Below are positions 26,727-34,938 of a DNA stretch of 63,755 nt, in pieces. Under the pieces are notes generated by a model that saw only the letters and a program-made list of their open reading frames with translations, did no database searches and was not told the DNA's origin. How positions within the stretch are numbered: position 1 is the first letter of the stretch; every line of letters starts with the position of its first letter. The position numbers and the translations under genes are program-made. The stretch is from a virus: positions 1-63,755 of IMG/VR virus record IMGVR_UViG_3300025132_000032; one strand, written 5' to 3'.

Positions 26727-29700
26727 CTAGTGAATAACGTTGGAGAATTCACCTTTCCTATTTATCTCTATTAAAGAATCTGTTACGTCTTTTAGAGATT
26801 CTATATGAGAAATAATTATTATGTAATCAAATTCTGATTTCAAATAACTAAACATACTTTCCATTGAACTTAAGTTTTCAGAATCTAATGTTCCAAAGCC
26901 TTCGTCTATTGCTAAAAAGTTTGGCCTTGGTAAATTTGAAACGTTTATTAGTGCAACCCGTATTGCTAAAGAAGATATAAACTTTTCCATTCCAGACGTT
27001 AATTCTAAAGACCACCTTTTATCTTCGTAAACAATATAGGTTAAAACTGATTTACCGTCTACTTCAAAGTTTATAGTAAAGTCAACCATCTGAGAAAGTA
27101 TTGTATTAACTTCGTCTTGTATATACGGAAGTACTTCTGAAATTATTTCGTATGGTATACCGTCTCTTTGAATTGCTTCTAAATAATATTCGTATGACTT
27201 TAGTTTTATTTCTAATTGATGAGCTTTTTCAATTGTATTATTTATATCTTCGATTTTAGTTTTCCATAAACTAACTGAAGAATGTTTTTCTACAAGATCT
27301 TCTTCTTTTAATTCTAAGTCTGCTTCCCATTTTGTTTTAGATAATTCTTTCTTTGCAATTTCCTTATTAACTTTTTCATTAAAAAGGATAACCTCTTCGT
27401 TTTCGTAATATTTCTTTATATCTTTATCTATAGCTCTTATTTCCGATTTGCAGCGTTTGATATTTGACTTCCTTGTTACCGTCTTAACTTTTATTTCAGA
27501 TTGATAAACTTGTATAGTTGAAAGCTTTTTTTCTAATTTTGCATACTCATCTATCAAATCTTCAAATTCTCCATAAGATTCTAATTTTTGATTGCACTGA
27601 GAAATATCTTTGGTTAGAGCTATGTATTCAATTTTGCATCGGTCTATTTGCAATTTTATTCTTTCTGCACTTTTTACAAAAGAATTATTTTTACAAAAGT
27701 CGCAGTTAGGGTCGAACGTACCTATTGCATCAAGTTTTTCTTTAGCATTTTTAACTTCAGACTTTAACAATTTTAATTTAGTATTTAACTTTTGCATTAT
27801 CTTTTCATCAGCTAAATAATTTTTTTGGTTTGCTTTTGCTTTTTCAATATCTATTTTAGAAAGTTCTAAACTAATGCTTTTATATTCAACTTTATTTTTT
27901 TCTGTATAGTCTTTGTATTTATTAAGTTTACTTAAGTCTAATACCGCTTCCTCTTCAAGTTCTTCTTTTCTCTTCTTTAATTCTACTATATCTAAATCTT
28001 TTTTAACTTTTCTCAAAGATTTGTACAATTCTTTAAGCTCTTCGTCTTTTTCTTTTATATTGGATTTTATTCTAGAAACAGTTTTACTAGATTGTTTATA
28101 TTCAGTTTTACTATCTCTTAGTTGGTCTTCTGCTTCTATTAACTCAGAATCATAATCAGTCTTATTAAAATCTTTTAATAATATTTGAACTTCTTTTATA
28201 TCTTCATTTGCTAATTGATATAATTCTTCAAATACAGTTATATCTAAAAATTGAGAAAGCAATTCTTTTCTTTCCGTTTGGGTTTTTTCTATAAAACCTG
28301 TATTATTACCTTGTACAGATAAAGCAGTTAAAATGAAGTCTTCATATTCTCCAACTATACCTCTGATATTTTTGTCTGTGTCTCTTCTTTGTTCACCGTT
28401 CAAATCAACTCTTTCTCCACCTTCATCTATATACCAAAAGTCAACGTCAACTCTAATCTTTGTATTATTCCTTCGTCTCTTAGCAGTTCTTTCGATATAA
28501 TAGTCTACCTCTTCTATCTTAAAATGCAACTTACAAGAAAAAGTTGATTTTTGAGTATTCATTATGTCATCAGCTTTTTTTCCTCTACTGCATCTATCAA
28601 ATAAACAAAAAGATAAAGAATCTAATAAAGCAGATTTACCTATGTGATTTTGTGCAAATATTCCAATTAAACCGTTTAACTTTTCAAAGTCTACAACGTT
28701 ACCAGGCCCATATGAAAACATATTTGAAAATTCAAATTTTACAGGTTTCCAATCTATACCTCTACCTATTTCTATATCTGATAAATTGTTATTTAAGTTT
28801 CTATTTATAGACTTTATTTCAGATAATATACTTGGTTCTATTTCGTGGTTTTTATTCAAGTATTCTTCTATCATTTCGTTTTGATACTCTACATTACGAA
28901 CATCTTTAGTTATTCTTCTAGAGGACTTATTTTCTGATGAGCCTTTTATTTTATCTTCTCGAATTATTATTACATCTTGAACTTTGCATTTTTTCCTTAT
29001 TTCTTTTACAACTTCTTTTATTTGCGCTTGAGTTGTATTTACAATCTTAAACCTTAATCTAGGATATTTAGGTATATCGCTTAGGTCTTGGTTTATAATA
29101 CCATCTTTTATATGAATTGTGTAATAACCATATTCATTTTTTATATTAAATTCTTCGTAACTTTTAGTTTTGACATCCCAAACTATATAGCCATGATTTT
29201 CATAAGCTTCACCAAAGTTTTGTTGTATCAAACTACCAGCATAGCAAATGGTTTTTTCTTTATTTAGAAATTGTCTTTTGTGTATATCACCAAGCAAAAC
29301 TAAATCGTAATCTTCAAATAAATCTATTTTATGTTCTTCATTTGCTACCTTAAAGCCAGCGTCAGTTGCTGATGAATCTATAGCTCCGTGAAATAATGCT
29401 ATTTTGTTTTTTCCATCTATATCTTTTGCTTTAATATAATTGCTTACATCATCTGCAATTTCAAATACAGAAAAGTTGCAATCTGCAATTCTGTATACTT
29501 CTGTCTTATCTAGGTAAAACAAATTTTTATGATTTAAGTTTTTAACTATAGGAGACAGCGTATCTAGTCTCGTATCGTTGTTTAGATTAGTGTCATGATT
29601 ACCTTTGATAAGTATAGTAGGTTTTATGTCTGCTAGTTTCTTTAGAAATTCTGAGGTTATTTCTATTAGCTCTGGTGATATATCAGTTTTGTTATGTACT

Positions 29701-29870
29701 ATATCTCCAGCAATATAAATCAAAGAATTGTTTGGTAAAGCCTTTGCAGCTTTATATAACTCTTTGAATATTGACCTATATTCTTTGTGACGTTGGTAAT
29801 TTCTTATATGAACGTCTGCAATGTGTAAAATTTTATTTACATTTTCAAAATCTACTTTAACATGCTGCAT
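26727..29870 (-). CDS. Fused Mre11-Rad50 recombination nuclease (gp47-gp46 fusion)
   Basis: 1047 aa in one frame. N-terminal Mre11/SbcD phosphoesterase: HIADVH (16-21), AGDIVHN (54-60), KGNHD (89-93), FHGAID (160-165), GDIHKRQ (194-200). Rad50/SbcC part: Walker A GIFAQNHIGKSA (403-414), long coiled coils, zinc hook CDFC (723-726), a signature-like SGMEKF, Walker B NFLAIDEGFGTLD and a distal ISHIESL. In T4 the two subunits are separate genes 47 and 46 and process DNA ends for recombination-dependent replication. Here they are made 1:1 as one chain. The start overlaps the primase stop. Confidence 0.9.
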   Translation of the reverse strand: MQHVKVDFENVNKILHIADVHIRNYQRHKEYRSIFKELYKAAKALPNNSLIYIAGDIVHNKTDISPELIEITSEFLKKLADIKPTILIKGNHDTNLNNDTRLDTLSPIVKNLNHKNLFYLDKTEVYRIADCNFSVFEIADDVSNYIKAKDIDGKNKIALFHGAIDSSATDAGFKVANEEHKIDLFEDYDLVLLGDIHKRQFLNKEKTICYAGSLIQQNFGEAYENHGYIVWDVKTKSYEEFNIKNEYGYYTIHIKDGIINQDLSDIPKYPRLRFKIVNTTQAQIKEVVKEIRKKCKVQDVIIIREDKIKGSSENKSSRRITKDVRNVEYQNEMIEEYLNKNHEIEPSILSEIKSINRNLNNNLSDIEIGRGIDWKPVKFEFSNMFSYGPGNVVDFEKLNGLIGIFAQNHIGKSALLDSLSFCLFDRCSRGKKADDIMNTQKSTFSCKLHFKIEEVDYYIERTAKRRRNNTKIRVDVDFWYIDEGGERVDLNGEQRRDTDKNIRGIVGEYEDFILTALSVQGNNTGFIEKTQTERKELLSQFLDITVFEELYQLANEDIKEVQILLKDFNKTDYDSELIEAEDQLRDSKTEYKQSSKTVSRIKSNIKEKDEELKELYKSLRKVKKDLDIVELKKRKEELEEEAVLDLSKLNKYKDYTEKNKVEYKSISLELSKIDIEKAKANQKNYLADEKIMQKLNTKLKLLKSEVKNAKEKLDAIGTFDPNCDFCKNNSFVKSAERIKLQIDRCKIEYIALTKDISQCNQKLESYGEFEDLIDEYAKLEKKLSTIQVYQSEIKVKTVTRKSNIKRCKSEIRAIDKDIKKYYENEEVILFNEKVNKEIAKKELSKTKWEADLELKEEDLVEKHSSVSLWKTKIEDINNTIEKAHQLEIKLKSYEYYLEAIQRDGIPYEIISEVLPYIQDEVNTILSQMVDFTINFEVDGKSVLTYIVYEDKRWSLELTSGMEKFISSLAIRVALINVSNLPRPNFLAIDEGFGTLDSENLSSMESMFSYLKSEFDYIIIISHIESLKDVTDSLIEINRKGEFSNVIH

Positions 29871-30777
29871 TAATTTTATACTCCATTATCTTACCGAAAG
29901 TTAATTTCTTTGATTCATTGATCAATTTATTAACTACGTCTTTTCCTAATTCACTTGGATCTTTTCCTGGTAAATCTATTAGATGTACATCTATACCATT
30001 ACCCATAAAATATTCTGAATGTTTTATAGCTGCTTTCTTTGCATCAGAATCTAATATTATATTAATTCTTTTAACCTTATTTTCTATTATCTTTTTACTT
30101 AGATTATCTGGTAATATTTTACCAAATAGAGGTATTGTATTATCACCAGTTGCTATTGCATCAAAAGCCCCTTCGACTAAATTTATATCTTTTTTCCAAT
30201 CTATTAGCATATCAAAACCTACTACGTCTTTAGAAACATTAGGGTTCTTGTGTTTATAATCTGTTTCGTAAAAAGCTCTACTTACAAAATAATTAACTAC
30301 TCCATCGGCATCATAACTTGGTATTATTATCATACCATTATATTCTCCGTTTTCTGCGTAGCCTATGTTATGCCGAAGTATATCTATTTTATTTAATCCT
30401 CTACCCTTCAAATAATGTATTGCATTTTTATAATGGGGAGAATTTATATTGCCATTTAATAGGGGAATAAATTCTAATGGCAAAGAAACATAATCGTCTC
30501 TTTTTTTATTTACAATTGCAAAAGATCTTTCACCCAGTATATCATTTAACTCTTCTATTTGTTTTGAATTGGCATTTAACTTTTTAAGCAATACAAACAA
30601 TTTTCTACCCTTAGCATTACAATGCCAGCAGTGCCATTTTTCACTTATTAAGTTTACGCTAAGTTTATTTTTTGGGTGTTTACAAAAAGGACATTTGTGC
30701 CAAACATCACCCTTATTCTTTTCAGAGCCTCTACCTAGTAGAGCTGCTAGTAACCTCTTTAATCTTGATTTTTTCAT
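29857..30777 (-). CDS. 61: DNA primase, DnaG type (gp61-like)
   Basis: 306 aa. CHC2-type zinc-binding domain: H27, C29, C32 (WHKCPFCKHP) and C50, C53 (WHCWHCNAKGRK). A TOPRIM domain follows: LVEGAFDAIATGD (motif E) and IILDSDAKKAAIKH (DxD), then IDLPGKDPSELG. It makes RNA primers for lagging-strand synthesis; no replicative helicase is seen in this window. Promoter P2 places the -10 hexamer only 7 nt before the ATG, so the mRNA is predicted leaderless. The stop overlaps the Mre11-Rad50 start by 14 nt. Confidence 0.88.
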   Translation of the reverse strand: MKKSRLKRLLAALLGRGSEKNKGDVWHKCPFCKHPKNKLSVNLISEKWHCWHCNAKGRKLFVLLKKLNANSKQIEELNDILGERSFAIVNKKRDDYVSLPLEFIPLLNGNINSPHYKNAIHYLKGRGLNKIDILRHNIGYAENGEYNGMIIIPSYDADGVVNYFVSRAFYETDYKHKNPNVSKDVVGFDMLIDWKKDINLVEGAFDAIATGDNTIPLFGKILPDNLSKKIIENKVKRINIILDSDAKKAAIKHSEYFMGNGIDVHLIDLPGKDPSELGKDVVNKLINESKKLTFGKIMEYKINAAC

Positions 30778-30784
30778 TTACTAC

Positions 30785-30814
30785 AATATAATAAATTTTT
30801 TGGACTTATCCAAA
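30785..30814 (-). promoter_or_regulatory. Early-type promoter P2 (primase/Mre11-Rad50)
   Basis: TTTG (30814-30811), 20-nt spacer, TATATT (30790-30785). The upstream part reads TTTGGATAAGTCCAAA, an exact 6-bp inverted repeat around TAAG, also present in P3 and a possible operator. Confidence 0.78.
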
Positions 30815-31252
30815 TTATAACGTAATTTTATTTATAACATTTATAATTTCTTTATCTAAATTTACTCTTGCAAATCTTCTTGGTCCTATGCAATCATTGT
30901 AGAACTTGCTTGAGTTTGCTACATGAAATCTATGATGTAAATTTTCTTCTATATAATTAACTTGACCTTTAGTTTTACCAAAAGCTAATATTTTGAAATT
31001 AAATTGTTTTTTGTTTTTTTGAATGCTTTCTTGTAAAGTTTTTGAACTGCCTATATAAGTTCTCCAATCTGAATCTTTTCTTATAACTTTTCTTCTTTTA
31101 CTTCCTTTCTTTTTAACTCTTCTTGTTTTGCCAAAGTATTTTCTACCAATATACATTTTACCAGTTTTATCGTTTGTAATTAAATAAACAAAACCAAATG
31201 CACCTTCAGGCGCTTCTTCTAGAATTTTATTTTTATATAACCAATGACTCAT
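30815..31252 (-). CDS. GIY-YIG-like endonuclease
   Basis: 145 aa from the ATG at 31252 (1 nt after the upstream stop; an in-frame ATG at 31270 would overlap). The N-terminal motif GFVYLI (20-25) ... MYIGRK (33-38) is the GIY-YIG signature, followed by a basic insert (TRRVKKKGSKRRKV), WRTYIGSS, and EENLHH near residue 110 where the family has its catalytic Glu. Could be a homing endonuclease or a phage nuclease. It is coupled to the tail gene upstream rather than sitting in an intron. The substrate is unknown. Confidence 0.7.
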   Translation of the reverse strand: MSHWLYKNKILEEAPEGAFGFVYLITNDKTGKMYIGRKYFGKTRRVKKKGSKRRKVIRKDSDWRTYIGSSKTLQESIQKNKKQFNFKILAFGKTKGQVNYIEENLHHRFHVANSSKFYNDCIGPRRFARVNLDKEIINVINKITL

Positions 31253-31253
31253 T

Positions 31254-33101
31254 TTATATTGTTGTATCAAATCTTATTTGAAAAGTGTTATCATAATCAT
31301 CTTGATTTTTTATAGGTTGAGCTAATTTTCCAACTGCTACTAATTCGTGACTATCATTATACAAACCTATGGTTGTGATATAAGGGTTAAATTCTGAATG
31401 AGTAGTATAGGCTTGTAAGTTGTCGTTTCTTTCGTCAAACTTTTCCCTTGCAGTTGGATTATACGTTGCATTGAATTCACCATCTAATATATTGCAAATA
31501 TAAAGATGTTCTTTTATTTTATGTGTACCCTTGAATCGTAAAGTTGTAGAATTTGCTCCCCAGTTTGAAGTATAAAGTTGACCATCTGAACCTTGGGGTA
31601 TATTACCAGTTACAATGCCATGCTCATAAAAGATATTTCCAACGTAATTGTCTTGGGTAAAACTAGAACTAACACAATTTATTAAATGTGTATTACTTGG
31701 GTTTATAAATTCATCATATAATCTCAAGCAAGCTATTGAACCAGAAAAGGGGTCTATATAATTTTTTTGATCTTTTTGATTGAACCACTTTTGATGTTCA
31801 GTATTTCTATAGCGTTGTTTATAATTATACGGTCTTGCTCCTAGATGCATATCTACTGGCCATCTTGTATTAAGGTGAGAAGGTATATAATCTCCACTGT
31901 CTTCTGTAGTTCCATCTACAATTAGATAACAAGTGCCTCCTCCAACAGTTATTAATACGTGATGCCATTCTCCATCATTAAATGTATTAGTTGAAGTTAG
32001 ATCATTAATCCATCCTTCAGTTTTAGATTTATAAGTAACTCTGAATTTTCCCTTGTCTGCAGATAGGCTATTTATTATTTCTAAAGATATAGGACAATTA
32101 TTTCCCCACCATTCTCTAGTTGTTAATATAGTGTTTCTTTGTCTACCAGTTCTTAGTGTTCTTGTAATTCTAGAATTAGTCCCATTTTCATAATCCCAAG
32201 GACCAGAATAACTTTCTGAAACCGATTGAGATTCCGGACACTTGACCCATAAAGAAATTGCAAAGTCAGATTCTAAATCTAAATCTTTTGTTCCTTTTAT
32301 TTGAATAAAAGAATTATCAGAAGGGTTGTCTATAGAATTACTTTCTTGCAAACTATGAGAGCCGTGGAAAATAATTTCTCCCCTACTGTCTTTTCCAATT
32401 GTTGCTGCCATTCCAACGTAGTTAACGTTATATGCACAAGCTTCATAATCTCCAGCTGCTTCTATAAACGTAGAACTAGTTGCTACAAAAGTTCCATCAT
32501 TACCAGTGAAGGTAGCCCATTCTCCAGTGTGTCTCCAGTAATCAGTAAATGGTGCGTATAATAAAGAAGAAGATAAAGTTGTGGCAGCTACAGAACTGGA
32601 GTGATCATTTAGATCTCTTAAATTACCATGGCCATCGTCTGTAAGTTCCCAGTTATTCGACCCACCATCAGATTTACTTAAAGTTAAACTTCCAGGTTTT
32701 ATTTTTTCACCATATATAGAAGAAGGTATAGATATAACGTTAACAATACCATCCAGCTCCTTTACCATTTTATGAGGTGCATCATTACAAAAAGAATTAT
32801 AAGGGTTATCGTTTAACCCGTAATACAAATGATCTATGCTTTTATGCATCAAATGGTGATAGTATACTCTACCACTACCATTATTAGTTATTGGTAAACT
32901 AACTGATCCACCAAAATGAGAGTCTGAGATATTAAATTGATAACTACCAGTTTTTGCTGCTTTATGATCATATGCAAAACCAAATAAATATTCTACACCT
33001 AAACTTGCTGAGTTTTCACTTGTTACTTCCCAGTCTTTGTGAGTAACGGTTGGTGTAATCTTTTTTTCACCACCTTTGAATGTTTTGAAAATCTCTGACA
33101 T
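31254..33101 (-). CDS. Tail protein with LamG-like domain
   Basis: 615 aa. Residues ~265-470 are a LamG/concanavalin-like domain (DFAISLWVKCPESQSVSESY, GEWHHVLITVGGGTCYLIVD, DPFSGSIACLRLYDEFI). The final ~60 residues (PYITTIGLYNDSHELVAVGK LAQPIK...) match the C-terminus of the next tail gene upstream, so the two share a baseplate- or fibre-attachment module. Likely an adhesin at the tail tip. It lies 17 nt after the 369-aa gene. Confidence 0.68.
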   Translation of the reverse strand: MSEIFKTFKGGEKKITPTVTHKDWEVTSENSASLGVEYLFGFAYDHKAAKTGSYQFNISDSHFGGSVSLPITNNGSGRVYYHHLMHKSIDHLYYGLNDNPYNSFCNDAPHKMVKELDGIVNVISIPSSIYGEKIKPGSLTLSKSDGGSNNWELTDDGHGNLRDLNDHSSSVAATTLSSSLLYAPFTDYWRHTGEWATFTGNDGTFVATSSTFIEAAGDYEACAYNVNYVGMAATIGKDSRGEIIFHGSHSLQESNSIDNPSDNSFIQIKGTKDLDLESDFAISLWVKCPESQSVSESYSGPWDYENGTNSRITRTLRTGRQRNTILTTREWWGNNCPISLEIINSLSADKGKFRVTYKSKTEGWINDLTSTNTFNDGEWHHVLITVGGGTCYLIVDGTTEDSGDYIPSHLNTRWPVDMHLGARPYNYKQRYRNTEHQKWFNQKDQKNYIDPFSGSIACLRLYDEFINPSNTHLINCVSSSFTQDNYVGNIFYEHGIVTGNIPQGSDGQLYTSNWGANSTTLRFKGTHKIKEHLYICNILDGEFNATYNPTAREKFDERNDNLQAYTTHSEFNPYITTIGLYNDSHELVAVGKLAQPIKNQDDYDNTFQIRFDTTI

Positions 33102-33118
33102 ATCATAGCTTGTACTTA

Positions 33119-34228
33119 TTAATAATCAAGTTTAACCCTAATTGTTGCTTCTCTTGCAAAAGTTTTCTTTAATGGTTTGCTAAGTTTTGCAGTTGCAACT
33201 AATTCATTTTCGTCGTTATATAAACCAACTGTTGTAATGTAAACAGATGGATCACCTACCATACTTGCATTTTGCAATGTTCCAACAGTAGTTGCGAACG
33301 TAGGATTGTTTGAAAAGTTATATTCTGAATTTTTAACTCTTACAAAATAATGCGTTGAAGAAATATCTTCTTCTGCTCTTCCTTGGAAATAAGCACCATC
33401 TGATCCAGAAATTGCTGTAAACATAGCTTTTACTGGGTCAACAAAAGGTTCTACTGGTGCTACCGAGTAATTACTTTGTGTAATTGTAGAAGCAATATCA
33501 AACCCAGATACAGCATTAATATTTTGATGCGATATAGCTAAGATACCAAGATCAGGATAAAATAATCCCATATTAGTTGTAGTTGCAGATTGTCCTGAAG
33601 CTAGTGTACCAGAAATTATATTATATACTCTGTTTCCGTTTGTAGAAGAATTAGCATTATATCTACTATCATCTATTAAATGGCAAGTTGCAGAACCAAC
33701 GTCTAATCTTAATTCCCATCCATTAGGATTCATCTTTTCTTTGAAACGATTTCTAGCTACTGTAATAAAATACATGTAATCGTTATCAGTAGAATCTATT
33801 GTAAATTTGTCATCTCCTGCTGCAAGTAATTGATTTGCAAAAGAAGTATAAACCGCTTTTGAAGGAGTATTACCTTGATCAGAAGCTCCTGAAGAAGTAA
33901 TAGACCCAGAGCCAGCATAGTGTCCCCAAGCAATATTAAATTGTACAGATGATGATGTATTTGTTGCAGGATCTACTGAGTATATCTCTGCTTGATACGA
34001 TTGAGATGTTGATGGATGTGGTGACTGAGTCGACGACGTATGAAACGTAGTAAGTGTACTAACGTTGTCAGACCATAAAGCCGAAGTAATCGATTTAGCT
34101 ACATCTGATTCTATAATATCTTCATCATCGAATCTATTATAGGTTTTTGTAGTAATACCTCTAAATCTTCTACGACTTCTTGCTTCTAGTAAAGCTCTTT
34201 TATTTAGTCTTGATCTTCTTTGTGCCAT
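33119..34228 (-). CDS. Tail protein sharing C-terminal domain with downstream LamG protein
   Basis: 369 aa. Starts with a basic segment (MAQRRSRLNKRALLEARSRR); the middle is beta-rich, and the C-terminus PSVYITTVGLYNDENELVAT then AKLSKPLK parallels the adjacent 615-aa protein. No enzyme motif. It lies 12 nt after the 215-aa gene in a clear tail operon. SD AGAGGAATAG. Virion component by context. Confidence 0.65.
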   Translation of the reverse strand: MAQRRSRLNKRALLEARSRRRFRGITTKTYNRFDDEDIIESDVAKSITSALWSDNVSTLTTFHTSSTQSPHPSTSQSYQAEIYSVDPATNTSSSVQFNIAWGHYAGSGSITSSGASDQGNTPSKAVYTSFANQLLAAGDDKFTIDSTDNDYMYFITVARNRFKEKMNPNGWELRLDVGSATCHLIDDSRYNANSSTNGNRVYNIISGTLASGQSATTTNMGLFYPDLGILAISHQNINAVSGFDIASTITQSNYSVAPVEPFVDPVKAMFTAISGSDGAYFQGRAEEDISSTHYFVRVKNSEYNFSNNPTFATTVGTLQNASMVGDPSVYITTVGLYNDENELVATAKLSKPLKKTFAREATIRVKLDY

Positions 34229-34240
34229 TTTCTATTCCTC

Positions 34241-34888
34241 TTATACGCTAGTTACTATATCCAACTCAGGATCTTTCTTAACAGTGTAAGGTATTGTTAA
34301 AGAACCTCCTGTTTCATTTCCTACAATTGTAATAGTAGTTGAAGTATCTACAGTAACTACTTTAGATGTAATTAAAAATCTAGTTCCAACTACAGATACA
34401 GATGTTGCAGCATCATCACCAATTGCAGAGAATGTAGATTCTTGTTCTACGTTTCCACCTGGAGCAACTGTAAGTGTTGCAATTGCAGAATTTGATAATA
34501 TACATGTATATCCAGATGTTCTGTTTCCATTTGCTATATTAGCTGTTGTTGGAATAATTGTTGTTTGTACACCAGGTCTTACATGAGATATAGACGTTTG
34601 ACCAGCTTGTACTAATGGTAGTTTAGTAGTATTTTTTGGTAAACTAATTAACTTATACCTCATCATTTGATTTTCATTTGCAAATGCTTCTAATAACGGC
34701 ATATTTTCTATTGCTTGTCCATAGTAATTCGTACCCAATGAATGAGCAGAATCCCATAATCTATAATCTATTTCATCATCAGCTAAGGCAAATTTTGTAA
34801 TTTCTAATGCGCCCTCTGATAACAGCTGTCTTCCTTTCTTAGTAAGGATTGCATCAACTGTTAAACTTGTATTGTCTAAGTATCCCAT
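34241..34888 (-). CDS. Conserved virion-type protein
   Basis: 215 aa. MGYLDNTSLTVDAILTKKGR, then QLLSEGALEITKFALADDEI, is a pattern I recognise from structural proteins of T4-like marine phages. The C-terminal half (~110-215) looks like an Ig-like beta domain (VVTVDTSTTITIVGNETGGS). Function unproven. SD AGAGG, with a late-type motif at 34915-34924. Confidence 0.65.
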   Translation of the reverse strand: MGYLDNTSLTVDAILTKKGRQLLSEGALEITKFALADDEIDYRLWDSAHSLGTNYYGQAIENMPLLEAFANENQMMRYKLISLPKNTTKLPLVQAGQTSISHVRPGVQTTIIPTTANIANGNRTSGYTCILSNSAIATLTVAPGGNVEQESTFSAIGDDAATSVSVVGTRFLITSKVVTVDTSTTITIVGNETGGSLTIPYTVKKDPELDIVTSV

Positions 34889-34914
34889 TGTATTTCCTCT
34901 ATTCTTTTTATACT

Positions 34915-34924
34915 AATAAATATC
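34915..34924 (-). promoter_or_regulatory. Late-type motif GATATTTATT
   Basis: 27 nt before the ATG at 34888, in the 50-nt gap after the 1264-aa gene. One mismatch from GATATTTATA. Confidence 0.45.
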
Positions 34925-34938
34925 TATGTTCTTTAATT

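Noticed and set aside
30815-31252. Group I intron around the GIY-YIG gene
   Set aside because: Flanking genes are intact and complete, with no split coding sequence or intron core seen.
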